Position numbers and translations under genes: made by a program. Below, piece after piece: positions 16,679-23,152 of a DNA stretch of 37,890 nucleotides. Location: the NCBI GenBank assembly GCA_015064135.1, contig SVSU01000006.1:1-37890 (forward strand), in the 5' to 3' direction. Source of the DNA: Oscillospiraceae bacterium. Lineage in GTDB: Bacteria; Bacillota; Clostridia; Oscillospirales; CAG-272. Under the pieces are notes generated by a model. The model saw nothing but the letters and a program-made list of their open reading frames with translations. It was not told the origin of the DNA and searched no databases. Positions within the stretch are counted from its first letter, which is position 1, and every line of letters starts with the position of its first letter.

Positions 16679-16708
16679 TTGACAAATCCCAAATCCATGT
16701 GCTATAAT
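16679..16708 (+). promoter_or_regulatory. Promoter of the thrS T-box transcript
   Basis: TTGACA (16679-16684) and TATAAT (16703-16708) are 18 bases apart. The leader begins near 16715. Confidence 0.85.
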
Positions 16709-16714
16709 ATATGA

Positions 16715-16940
16715 TAAGGGATATGTCTCGGTGTTTTCCGTCTCCAGAGAAGGCTCGGTCGGTGTAAGAGCCCGTCGGGGGCACATGAGGTACCACCCTG
16801 CCGAATAAAACGGCTTTTCAATATAATATAATTGAGTGAAAGCTCGGGTGGAACCGTGCGGATGGGCTGAAAAAGCGCTCTGCACCCCGGCAAAGGCAGT
16901 TTTCTGCCAAAGATCCACCGCGGCTTTTTTATTTTTGGCC
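16715..16940 (+). promoter_or_regulatory. T-box riboswitch leader (threonine) upstream of thrS
   Basis: The conserved T-box core, GGGTGGAACCGTGCGG, lies at 16845-16861. Its UGGA bulge can pair with the UCCA end of uncharged tRNA-Thr. The core's GTGCGG pairs with CTGCAC downstream to form the antiterminator region. The competing terminator uses TCCACC at about 16914-16919, which can pair with GGTGGA of the core and runs into a T tract at 16925-16930. Stem I (about 16715-16810) holds a candidate ACC threonine specifier in GAGGTACCACC at 16792-16794. Low charged tRNA-Thr should raise thrS expression. The specifier position is my reading and less certain than the core. Confidence 0.88.
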
Positions 16941-16980
16941 GCAGGATCTACTCCTATCCCATAAACGGAGGTACACACTC

Positions 16981-18909
16981 ATGTTTCAGGTAAAATTCAA
17001 TGACAAGGTGCTCAATTTCGATGCGCCTGTCACCGTTTACGACGCTGCAAAGGAAGCGGAGCTCATCTCCCGTGAAGTGATCGCCGCATCAGTCAACGGT
17101 ACAACAACAGACCTTACCACACTGATTACAGCGGATGCAGAGGCTGCTCTTTATACCTTTGAGGACAAGGAAGGCGCTCTCGTTTTCCGTCACACAGCAT
17201 CCCACATCCTCGCCGAAGCGGTAAAGCGTCTCTATCCCGATGCAAAGCTGACCATCGGCCCCGCTATTGACAACGGCTTCTACTACGACTTCGACTCCGA
17301 GGTTTCCTTTACTCCCGATGTTCTCGAAAAGATCGAAGCCGAAATGAAGAAGATCGTAAAAGAAAACCAGAAAATCGAACGCTTCACCCTGCCCCGCGAT
17401 GAGGCATTAAAACTGATGGAAAACGAACCCTACAAGGTGGAGCTTATCAACGATCTCCCCGAGGATGCTGAGCTTTCCTTCTATAAGATGGGCGAGTTCA
17501 CCGACCTTTGCGCCGGTCCCCACCTCTTTGCAACCGGTGCGGTAAAGGCATTCAAGCTGACCTCCTGCACAGGTGCTTACTGGAGAGGCGACTCAAACAA
17601 GAAGATGCTCCAGAGAATCTACGGTACCGCGTTCCCGGCAAAGGATGCGCTGAACGCTCACCTTGAAGCACTGGAAGAAGCAAAGAAGCGCGACCACAAC
17701 AAGCTGGGCCGTGAGCTTGAGCTGTTCACCACCGTTGACACCATCGGTCAGGGTCTGCCCATCCTTCTTCCCAAGGGCTCCCGTATCATCCAGAGACTTC
17801 AGAGATGGATTGAGGACGAGGAAGAAAAGCGCGGCTATATGCTGACAAAAACTCCCCTCATGGCAAAGCGCGACCTGTACCGCATTTCCGGTCACTGGGA
17901 CCACTACCGCGACGGTATGTTCATCCTCGGAGACCCCGATGACGAAACAAAGGAATGCTTCGCACTCCGTCCCATGACCTGCCCCTTCCAGTATCAGGCA
18001 TATCTCACAAAGAAGCGCTCCTACCGCGAGCTCCCCATGCGTTTCGGCGAAACATCCACCCTCTTCCGCAACGAGGACTCCGGTGAGATGCACGGTCTCA
18101 TCCGCGTTCGCCAGTTCACCATTTCCGAGGGTCATCTTGTACTCCGTCCCGATCAGTTGGAAGAAGAATTCAAGGGCTGTCTCGAGCTTGCAAAATACTG
18201 CCTTGAGACCGTTGGCCTCCTTGAGGACTGCACATTCCGCTTCTCTCAGTGGGACCCCAAGAACACCGCAAAATACGAAGGTACCGCCGAGCAGTGGGAC
18301 GAAGCGCAGAGCATTATGAAAAACATTCTTGACAATCTGGGCATCGACTACGAAATCGGTATCGACGAAGCCGCATTCTACGGCCCCAAGCTGGACATCC
18401 AGTGCAAGAACGTATTCGGCAAGGAGGACACCATCGTTACCATCCAGATCGATATGCTCCTTGCTGAAAAATTCGGTATGTACTACACCGACTCCGACAA
18501 CTCACAGAAGCTGCCCTACATCATCCACCGTACATCTCTCGGATGCTACGAGCGTACCCTGGCACTCCTTATCGAAAAGTATGCAGGTGCGTTCCCCATG
18601 TGGCTGGCGCCCACACAGGTTGCCGTTCTCCCCGTTTCCAATGCGTTCAACGAATACGCAGATAAAGTGACCGCCGCTATGGAAGCTGTGGGTATGCGCG
18701 TGTTCAACGACCGGAGAAACGAGAAGATCGGCTACAAAATCCGCGAAGCACAGCTTGACAAGACTCCTTATATGCTCATCGTGGGCGAAAAGGAAATGCT
18801 CGAGGGCACAGTTTCCGTCAGAAGCCGCAAGGAAGGCGACCTGGGCGCGATTGCGCTGGACGACTTTATTGCAAGAGCACTGGTTGAGATCAATACAAAG
18901 GCGAGATAA
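16981..18909 (+). CDS. thrS: Threonine--tRNA ligase
   Basis: The 642-residue enzyme charges tRNA-Thr with threonine. It has an N-terminal TGS domain (1-60), an editing domain with HTASH (71-75) and CAGPH (177-181), then the class II catalytic core with zinc ligands Cys334 (MTCPFQ), His385 (SEGHL) and His516 (IIHRTSLG). Motif 2 is FRNEDSG (362-368) and motif 3 CYERTLALLIE; the anticodon-binding domain starts near WLAPTQVAVLPVS. Length and ligand spacing match E. coli ThrRS. GGAGGT lies nine bases before the ATG. The gene is controlled by the T-box leader and followed by a family 1 repeat and a terminator. Confidence 0.97.
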   Translation: MFQVKFNDKVLNFDAPVTVYDAAKEAELISREVIAASVNGTTTDLTTLITADAEAALYTFEDKEGALVFRHTASHILAEAVKRLYPDAKLTIGPAIDNGFYYDFDSEVSFTPDVLEKIEAEMKKIVKENQKIERFTLPRDEALKLMENEPYKVELINDLPEDAELSFYKMGEFTDLCAGPHLFATGAVKAFKLTSCTGAYWRGDSNKKMLQRIYGTAFPAKDALNAHLEALEEAKKRDHNKLGRELELFTTVDTIGQGLPILLPKGSRIIQRLQRWIEDEEEKRGYMLTKTPLMAKRDLYRISGHWDHYRDGMFILGDPDDETKECFALRPMTCPFQYQAYLTKKRSYRELPMRFGETSTLFRNEDSGEMHGLIRVRQFTISEGHLVLRPDQLEEEFKGCLELAKYCLETVGLLEDCTFRFSQWDPKNTAKYEGTAEQWDEAQSIMKNILDNLGIDYEIGIDEAAFYGPKLDIQCKNVFGKEDTIVTIQIDMLLAEKFGMYYTDSDNSQKLPYIIHRTSLGCYERTLALLIEKYAGAFPMWLAPTQVAVLPVSNAFNEYADKVTAAMEAVGMRVFNDRRNEKIGYKIREAQLDKTPYMLIVGEKEMLEGTVSVRSRKEGDLGAIALDDFIARALVEINTKAR

Positions 18910-18925
18910 TCGAATACAGGCTTTC

Positions 18926-18999
18926 TTGAGGGGACTTTTTGAAAAAAGGTCCCCTCAAACTCCCCAAAAAACTTTTGGACTGACTGTGTTTGGGGTGTG
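18926..18999 (+). repeat. Dispersed hairpin repeat, family 1, copy 3
   Basis: TTGAGGGGACTTTTT (18926-18940) pairs with the arm ending CCCCTCAA at 18958 around a GA loop, with one bulged G at the same place as in copy 2. The tail ACTCCCCAAAAAACTTTT continues as GGACTGACTG and ends in GGGGTG, in parallel with the 55-bp unit at 291. It starts 17 bases after the thrS stop on the sense strand. Confidence 0.82.
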
Positions 19000-19008
19000 G
19001 AAATAAAG

Positions 19009-19056
19009 AAAGTGCAAGTCACAGAACGATAAACGCTCTTGACCTGCACTTTGTTG
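19009..19056 (+). terminator. Terminator after thrS
   Basis: AAAGTGCAAGTC (19009-19020) pairs with GACCTGCACTTT (19041-19052) with one mismatch. The T tract is weak (TTTGTTG). Confidence 0.72.
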
Positions 19057-19070
19057 TATTCAAGTATATG

Positions 19071-19150
19071 TTGGAGAATTTTCCGTAAGGGAAATTCTCG
19101 GGAGTGGGGGTGTTCGCCTTCAATTATGACCGCAGGTATTCCTACCCCAC
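19071..19150 (+). repeat. Two-hairpin structured element, family 2, copy A
   Basis: GAGAATTTTCC (19074-19084) and GGGAAATTCTC (19089-19099) close on a GTAA loop. Next comes GGGAGTGGGG, whose GTGGGG pairs with CCCCAC at 19145-19150 across a 35-base loop starting TGTTCGCC. The element shares sequence and fold with the copies at 19167, 27965 and 28062. It lies between two convergent genes and does not encode a plausible protein. Confidence 0.8.
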
Positions 19151-19166
19151 AAATTCAAACTGCACA

Positions 19167-19297
19167 TTGGAGAAATCCGGTTGCCTGAATCTACCAAAGT
19201 TGATTCGGGCAATTCAAAATGGTGGGTCCCATTTTGAAAGGGTTTCTCGGGAGTGGGACGGTTCGCTTATAACCTAAGCTGCATATCATTCCCACTC
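19167..19297 (+). repeat. Two-hairpin structured element, family 2, copy B (with extra nested hairpins)
   Basis: The first stem is GAGAAATCC (19170-19178) with GGGTTTCTC (19240-19248). Instead of a four-base loop it encloses two hairpins: TTGCCTGAATC with GATTCGGGCAA (19181-19212) and TTCAAAATGG with CCATTTTGAA (19213-19238). The second stem, GAGTGGG with CCCACTC (19251-19297), encloses the conserved ACGGTTCGCTT. Its last base lies two bases before the stop codon of the convergent minus-strand gene at 19299. With copy A, the thrS terminator and the family 1 repeat it fills the 389-bp gap from 18910 to 19298. Confidence 0.82.
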
Positions 19298-19298
19298 G

Positions 19299-20489
19299 TT
19301 ATTCTGTATAGTTATCGAAATATCCCTGTACCAGAACCACGGGGGTACCCTTGTCGCCTGAGCCGCTTGTCAGGTCGCAGAGGGAGCCGATCAGGTCGGT
19401 AAGCTGACGGGGGGTGGTACCCTGAGATGCCATGTTGCCCACCAGGCTCTCGTTCTTCTCGCGGATTCTCTGAGAGATAGCATCGCGAAGAGCTTCGCCG
19501 GAGAGCTCCTTGAAGTCGTTGTCTGCCAGATACTTCAGCTTCAGCTCGTTGGGTGTACCCACAAGACCGTCGGTGTATGCCGGAGAAACGCAAGGGTCCG
19601 CCAGTTCCCAGATCTTGCCCTGGGGATCCTTGAACGCGCCGTCACCGTAGACCATAACCTCAATGTGCTTGCCGGTGGCTTCCATAAGGAGACGCTGGGT
19701 CTCAAGAACGAAGGGCTGGCAGTCGCGGGGGAACAGCTTCACGGAATCCTCAGTGGACTTGTTGGAGCCGAGGAGACCGAACTTTTCGTTGTAACCGCTT
19801 CCGTTGACGGAGGAGGTCATAATATCGTCAAGACCGCACACCTTTTCAGCACCTGCCGCGCGAAGAATGCGCTTTGTTCTTGCTCTTGTGTGGATGTCGC
19901 AGGTCAGAACGTTCTTTGTATAGTTAAGAATGGTTTTTGCCTGATTTGCGAAGATGATCTCAACCTCAGCGCCTGCTTCACGGATGAGATTTTCGTAGTA
20001 TGCAACGTAATCAACGCCTGTGAACTCGTGCACATTCTCACCGAAATGGCGGCGGTAATCCGCAAGTGTGAGAACATCGCTGTAAGGGTTGATGCCTGCC
20101 TCATCCACCTGGTCGATGGAGATGAGATGGTTGCCCACTTCATCGGAAGGGTAGCTCAGCATGAGAACCACCTTCTTTGCACCCATGGCAATACCGCGGA
20201 GGCAGATGGCAAAACGGTTTCTGGAGAGAATGGGGAAAATGACGCCGATGGTCTCGCCGCCAAGCTTTGCACGGACATCGGCAGCAATGGCGTCAACGGA
20301 TACGTAATTGCCCTGTGCTCTTGCCACAATGGATTCGGTCACGGAAACCACGTCTCTGTCACGAAGGGAAAATCCTTCGCTCTGTGCCGCTTCGATTACG
20401 CTGTCAGCTACGATTTTTGCAAGATTGTCGCCCTCACGGATGATGGGGCAGCGGATGCCTCTTGATACTGTACCAACTTTTCTTTCCAT
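19299..20489 (-). CDS. Coenzyme F420-0:L-glutamate ligase-like protein (CofE family)
   Basis: The 396-residue protein resembles the CofE/FbiB ligase family: RDRDVVSVTESIVARAQGNYVS near the start, FPILSRNRFAICLRGIAMGAKKVVL, then VMVYGDGAFKDPQGKIWELADP in the second half. True CofE adds glutamate to F420-0 with GTP, but it is about 250 residues. This longer form is found in Clostridia not known to make F420, so the true substrate may be another acid or peptide. The ATG at 20489 has GGAG nine bases upstream; the earlier in-frame TTG is less likely. The promoter lies at 20574-20602. The stop codon lies two bases from repeat copy B. Confidence 0.75.
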   Translation of the reverse strand: MERKVGTVSRGIRCPIIREGDNLAKIVADSVIEAAQSEGFSLRDRDVVSVTESIVARAQGNYVSVDAIAADVRAKLGGETIGVIFPILSRNRFAICLRGIAMGAKKVVLMLSYPSDEVGNHLISIDQVDEAGINPYSDVLTLADYRRHFGENVHEFTGVDYVAYYENLIREAGAEVEIIFANQAKTILNYTKNVLTCDIHTRARTKRILRAAGAEKVCGLDDIMTSSVNGSGYNEKFGLLGSNKSTEDSVKLFPRDCQPFVLETQRLLMEATGKHIEVMVYGDGAFKDPQGKIWELADPCVSPAYTDGLVGTPNELKLKYLADNDFKELSGEALRDAISQRIREKNESLVGNMASQGTTPRQLTDLIGSLCDLTSGSGDKGTPVVLVQGYFDNYTE

Positions 20490-20573
20490 TTCAATCTCCA
20501 ATCCAACGCAAAGCGTCTCTTTGAAAAATTCACACAATCGGCCAAAGACCGTCCTGTTTTTTCACCACCCATT

Positions 20574-20602
20574 ATTATACCACAATACACACCTTCACGC
20601 AA
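20574..20602 (-). promoter_or_regulatory. Promoter of the CofE-like gene
   Basis: On the minus strand TTGCGT (20597-20602) and TATAAT (20574-20579) are 17 bases apart, 85 bases before the ATG. Confidence 0.7.
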
Positions 20603-20714
20603 TATAAAAATACATATCTGTGAGTAGAAATTTTATGGAAATGACGGTTTCGCCTTGTGTATTTTTCCGCAATGAGTAGATTATGCCAATATAATATGCC
20701 ACAAATCTATAATC

Positions 20715-20736
20715 GGGGCGTCGAGGACGTCGCCCC
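20715..20736. repeat. GC-rich hairpin (GGGGCG/CGCCCC), common clostridial intergenic palindrome type
   Basis: GGGGCG and CGCCCC pair, then a T-T mismatch, then CG with CG around an AGGA loop. On the minus strand it is preceded by TTGTAGGGGG and lies 20 bases after the acetyltransferase stop. Palindromes with a GTAGGGG prefix are frequent between genes in Clostridia, to my memory. The rest of the 267-bp gap holds only the CofE promoter. Confidence 0.6.
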
Positions 20737-20756
20737 CTACAATTTTCCCCCTTATT

Positions 20757-21350
20757 TCATCCCTCAAGCCGAGGATAACGCTCCCGATCCGCTTCCGTGA
20801 TCTCCCTCATGACGCGGCACGGCACTCCCACCGCGATCACATTCGGGGGAATATCCCGTGTGACAACACTGCCTGCCCCAATAACGGAATTGTCCCCGAT
20901 GGTCACACCCCCGAGGATGGTGCATCCGCCGCCGATCCACACATTATTCCCCACCGTTATGGGAAATGCCACCTCAAGCCCACGATTCCGCTGTTCTGCA
21001 TCCAGTGCGTGCTCCGCCGGGGTGAACAGCACGTTTGGGGCGATAAACACATGGTCCCCGAAGGTCACGGGCGCGCCGTCCAGTATCTGCACATTCCGAT
21101 TTGCAAAAAAATGGTTGCCGATGAACACATTGTAGCCGTAGTCGCACCAGAACGGCGGATTGATGATCACATCCTCCCCCATTTCCCCGAGAATTTTCCC
21201 GAGAAGTGCGCGCTGTCCTACCCTATCCGAGGGCTTCAACTTGTTATATTCCCAGCACAAGTCCGTACAGCGGTCAAGCTCCGCTATCAGTTCCTTATCA
21301 AAATTCGCGTCGTACAACACTCCCATGCTCCGCTTTTCTTTTTCTGTCAT
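20757..21350 (-). CDS. Hexapeptide-repeat O-acetyltransferase (maltose/galactoside acetyltransferase-like)
   Basis: The 197-residue protein is a left-handed beta-helix acyltransferase. It has an N-terminal helical region (RSMGVLYDANFDKELIAELDR), NPPFWCDYGYNVFIGNHFF, the catalytic His114 in FTPAEHALD, and hexapeptide turns at WIGGGCTILGGVTIGDNSVIGAGSVV. It ends with GVPCRVMREI. It transfers acetyl from acetyl-CoA to a sugar, as Maa and LacA do; the physiological acceptor is unknown. ATG 21350 is chosen because AAGGAGTGG lies upstream and the promoter is at 21381-21409; the longer open frame starting at 21449 precedes the promoter. Confidence 0.9.
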   Translation of the reverse strand: MTEKEKRSMGVLYDANFDKELIAELDRCTDLCWEYNKLKPSDRVGQRALLGKILGEMGEDVIINPPFWCDYGYNVFIGNHFFANRNVQILDGAPVTFGDHVFIAPNVLFTPAEHALDAEQRNRGLEVAFPITVGNNVWIGGGCTILGGVTIGDNSVIGAGSVVTRDIPPNVIAVGVPCRVMREITEADRERYPRLEG

Positions 21351-21380
21351 TTTTATATCCACTCCTTCCTTTATATCTAT

Positions 21381-21409
21381 ATCATACCCACACTGCAAAA
21401 AAAAGTCAA
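21381..21409 (-). promoter_or_regulatory. Promoter of the acetyltransferase gene
   Basis: On the minus strand TTGACT (21404-21409) and TATGAT (21381-21386) are 17 bases apart, 31 bases before the ATG. Confidence 0.75.
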
Positions 21410-21514
21410 GCCCCTTGAGCACCGCCAACCGCGCTTTTTCGCCTTTCATGTCATTTCTTGTCGTGTTTTGTTAATTTATCCCTTATAATGTATGAATATT
21501 ATATTAAACACCCA

Positions 21515-21543
21515 TTGACAAATTCTTAATTGTGTGTTATAAT
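21515..21543 (+). promoter_or_regulatory. Promoter of the small membrane protein / pseudouridine synthase pair
   Basis: TTGACA (21515-21520) and TATAAT (21538-21543) are both consensus, 17 bases apart. The leader to the ATG at 21615 is about 65 bases. Confidence 0.88.
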
Positions 21544-21614
21544 ATGATTGATAAAAGATTAACAAAATTAACGGTGACGTGGTAAGTGACGCAGCAGAAA
21601 GGACGGTGACGGCA

Positions 21615-21809
21615 ATGCTCAAAAAGCTTCTGCTTTCCGCTATGGCGGTAGTATTCTGTCTGTTTCTTGTCATTCTTCTTTGCGGCTACGGTGAGATCAT
21701 TGCAGGATTAAACCTCTCCATTGTCACCGCAGTTATTCTCATCGGACTGTTCGTCACCTTTATTCTCGTGTCCGAATGGGAAAGAAGGCGCAGGGACCAC
21801 AGACCGTGA
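21615..21809 (+). CDS. Small two-helix membrane protein, 64 aa
   Basis: The sequence starts with a basic MLKK, followed by two hydrophobic segments (about residues 5-24 and 31-52) joined by a short loop YGEIIAGLN, then a very basic tail (EWERRRRDHRP). I do not recognise a family. AAAGGA lies 11 bases before the ATG; a GTG at 21579 would lengthen it. Its TGA overlaps the GTG proposed for the pseudouridine synthase by four bases. That overlap, plus a consensus promoter just upstream, argues that it is really translated. The role is unknown. Confidence 0.65.
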   Translation: MLKKLLLSAMAVVFCLFLVILLCGYGEIIAGLNLSIVTAVILIGLFVTFILVSEWERRRRDHRP

Positions 21810-22462
21810 GAATTGTATATAAGGACAAGCATATCGCGGTAGTTGAAAAGCACTTCGGCGAGATCTCGGAGCTGCCCGAGGAAAAAGACCCGAAAGCGGA
21901 ATATACCCCTCTCCTCCTGCAGCGTGAACTGGAAAATAAGGGAGAATCGGGGGAATTATATACCGTTCATCGCCTCGACCGCACCACCGCAGGGCTGATG
22001 GTCTATGCAAGAGAACAGAAATCGGCGGCGGCTCTCTCGAAGCAGATAGCAGACGGCACTTTTAAAAAGATCTACCTCGCCGCAGTCCACGGAACCCCAA
22101 CGGAACCCGACGGCGAGATGCGCGACTTTCTCTTTTTCGACCGCCGAAGGGGAAAATCCTTCGCCGTTGACAAAAAGCGAAACGGCACAAAGGAAGCGGT
22201 TCTGCGATATGAAACCATCGAAAGCCGAGACACTCGCTTCGGAGAGGTAAGCATCGTCCGCGTAGCCCTCATGACGGGCAGAACACACCAGATCAGGGTT
22301 CAGTTCGCAAGCCGCGGAATGCCCCTTCTCGGAGACGGAAAGTACGGCAGTCGGGCAAATTTCAAAGGATGCGCCCTTTTCTCCGTTGAGCTGACCTTTA
22401 CCCATCCCGAAACGGAAGAACGGCTCACCTTCCGCACTGTGCCCGATTTTTCATTGACATAA
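21806..22462 (+). CDS. RluA-family pseudouridine synthase
   Basis: The protein (218 residues from GTG 21806) has the RluA core: IVYKDKHIAVVEKHFGE at the start, the catalytic motif HRLDRTTAGLMV with Asp58, LAAVHGTP, LMTGRTHQIRVQFASRGMPLLGDGKYG, and a last strand LTFTHPETEERLTF. No S4 RNA-binding domain is present, so it is a minimal form such as RluA or TruC; the target uridine cannot be told. The GTG start overlaps the upstream TGA (GTGA) and puts the first residues (MRIVYKD) where the family starts. ATG 21776 would overlap the upstream gene by 34 bases. Confidence 0.88.
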   Translation: MRIVYKDKHIAVVEKHFGEISELPEEKDPKAEYTPLLLQRELENKGESGELYTVHRLDRTTAGLMVYAREQKSAAALSKQIADGTFKKIYLAAVHGTPTEPDGEMRDFLFFDRRRGKSFAVDKKRNGTKEAVLRYETIESRDTRFGEVSIVRVALMTGRTHQIRVQFASRGMPLLGDGKYGSRANFKGCALFSVELTFTHPETEERLTFRTVPDFSLT

Positions 22463-22464
22463 CC

Positions 22465-22505
22465 ATCGTCTGTATCTTTTTCCATGATACGGACGATTTT
22501 TCTTT
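22465..22505 (+). terminator. Terminator after the pseudouridine synthase gene
   Basis: ATCGTCTGTATC (22465-22476) pairs with GATACGGACGAT (22486-22497) with one wobble. The stem runs into TTTTCTTT. The next gene's -35 box starts at 22503, within the tract. Confidence 0.85.
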
Positions 22506-22531
22506 ACTGCGGCGAGATTCTGTGGTATAAT
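22503..22531 (+). promoter_or_regulatory. Promoter of the small LRR gene
   Basis: TTTACT (22503-22508) and TATAAT (22526-22531) are 17 bases apart. Confidence 0.68.
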
Positions 22532-22562
22532 ATAATCACTACAAAAGCACAGGAGGAGCACC

Positions 22563-22988
22563 ATGCCTGCATTGATTATTTTTGCATCGGTCATTCTTAT
22601 CATCGCCGCGGAGGAGATCGTCCGCAGAACGCCAAAGAAAAAGGGGATCTCGGGCGGTCTTGACTGGAGGATAAAAAAAGGAGTCCTCACCCTATCGGGC
22701 AAAGGGCCAATGGAGAATTTTTCAAGCGGAAACCGCGCACCCTGGGGTGTGAGAATCAGGGAAATCGTCATCGGAGAAGGGGTAACAACCATCGGCGAGA
22801 ATGCTTTTGCAGGCTGTGAGAGATTGGTCTCTGTTACAATTCCCGAAAATGTAAGCCGCATCGAAAGCCATGCCTTCGCCTATTGTGATAATCTTTCGGA
22901 GGTCATCATAGAAACCGCGAAGGAAAAAATAAAGATCGGCAGCGGTGTGTTTCCCGAAAACTGCTCGGTTGTATACAAAGCGCATTAA
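22563..22988 (+). CDS. Small membrane-anchored BspA-type leucine-rich repeat (LRR_5) protein
   Basis: The 141-residue protein has an N-terminal hydrophobic segment (residues 3-17) that acts as signal anchor. It then has GGLDWRIKKGVLTLSGKGPMENF and RAPWGVRIREIVIGEGVTTIGENAFAGCERLVSVTIP, the usual opening of BspA-type LRR_5 domains, followed by one more repeat (IESHAFAYCDNLSEVII). The same opening appears in the gene at the right edge (37321-37890), where WTFDYDAGTLTIGGEGAM plays the same part. It is short for the family, which often has ten or more repeats. A strong AGGAGGAG lies upstream of the ATG. The role may be adhesion or surface display, but this is not shown. Confidence 0.8.
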   Translation: MPALIIFASVILIIAAEEIVRRTPKKKGISGGLDWRIKKGVLTLSGKGPMENFSSGNRAPWGVRIREIVIGEGVTTIGENAFAGCERLVSVTIPENVSRIESHAFAYCDNLSEVIIETAKEKIKIGSGVFPENCSVVYKAH

Positions 22989-23043
22989 AAAGGGCAAAAA
23001 AGGGGGAAAACTCCGTCAAATGCAAGAATTCCTCGGATAAATG

Positions 23044-23072
23044 TTGACAATATCTGCTTTATATGATAATAT
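23044..23072 (+). promoter_or_regulatory. Promoter of the methyltransferase-like gene
   Basis: TTGACA (23044-23049) and TAATAT (23067-23072) are 17 bases apart. The leader of about 75 bases before the ATG at 23153 holds AAAGGCAG as ribosome site. Confidence 0.72.
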
Positions 23073-23152
23073 TATAATAGATAAGTTTATACCATCGATG
23101 TGACACAACACCCTTTTTATATAAAATACGCTCTTGAAAGGCAGTTGAATTC

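Noticed and set aside
20715-20736. GC-rich palindrome as a novel element
   Set aside because: Palindromes with a GTAGGGG prefix are common between genes in Clostridia; a single copy here does not support novelty.
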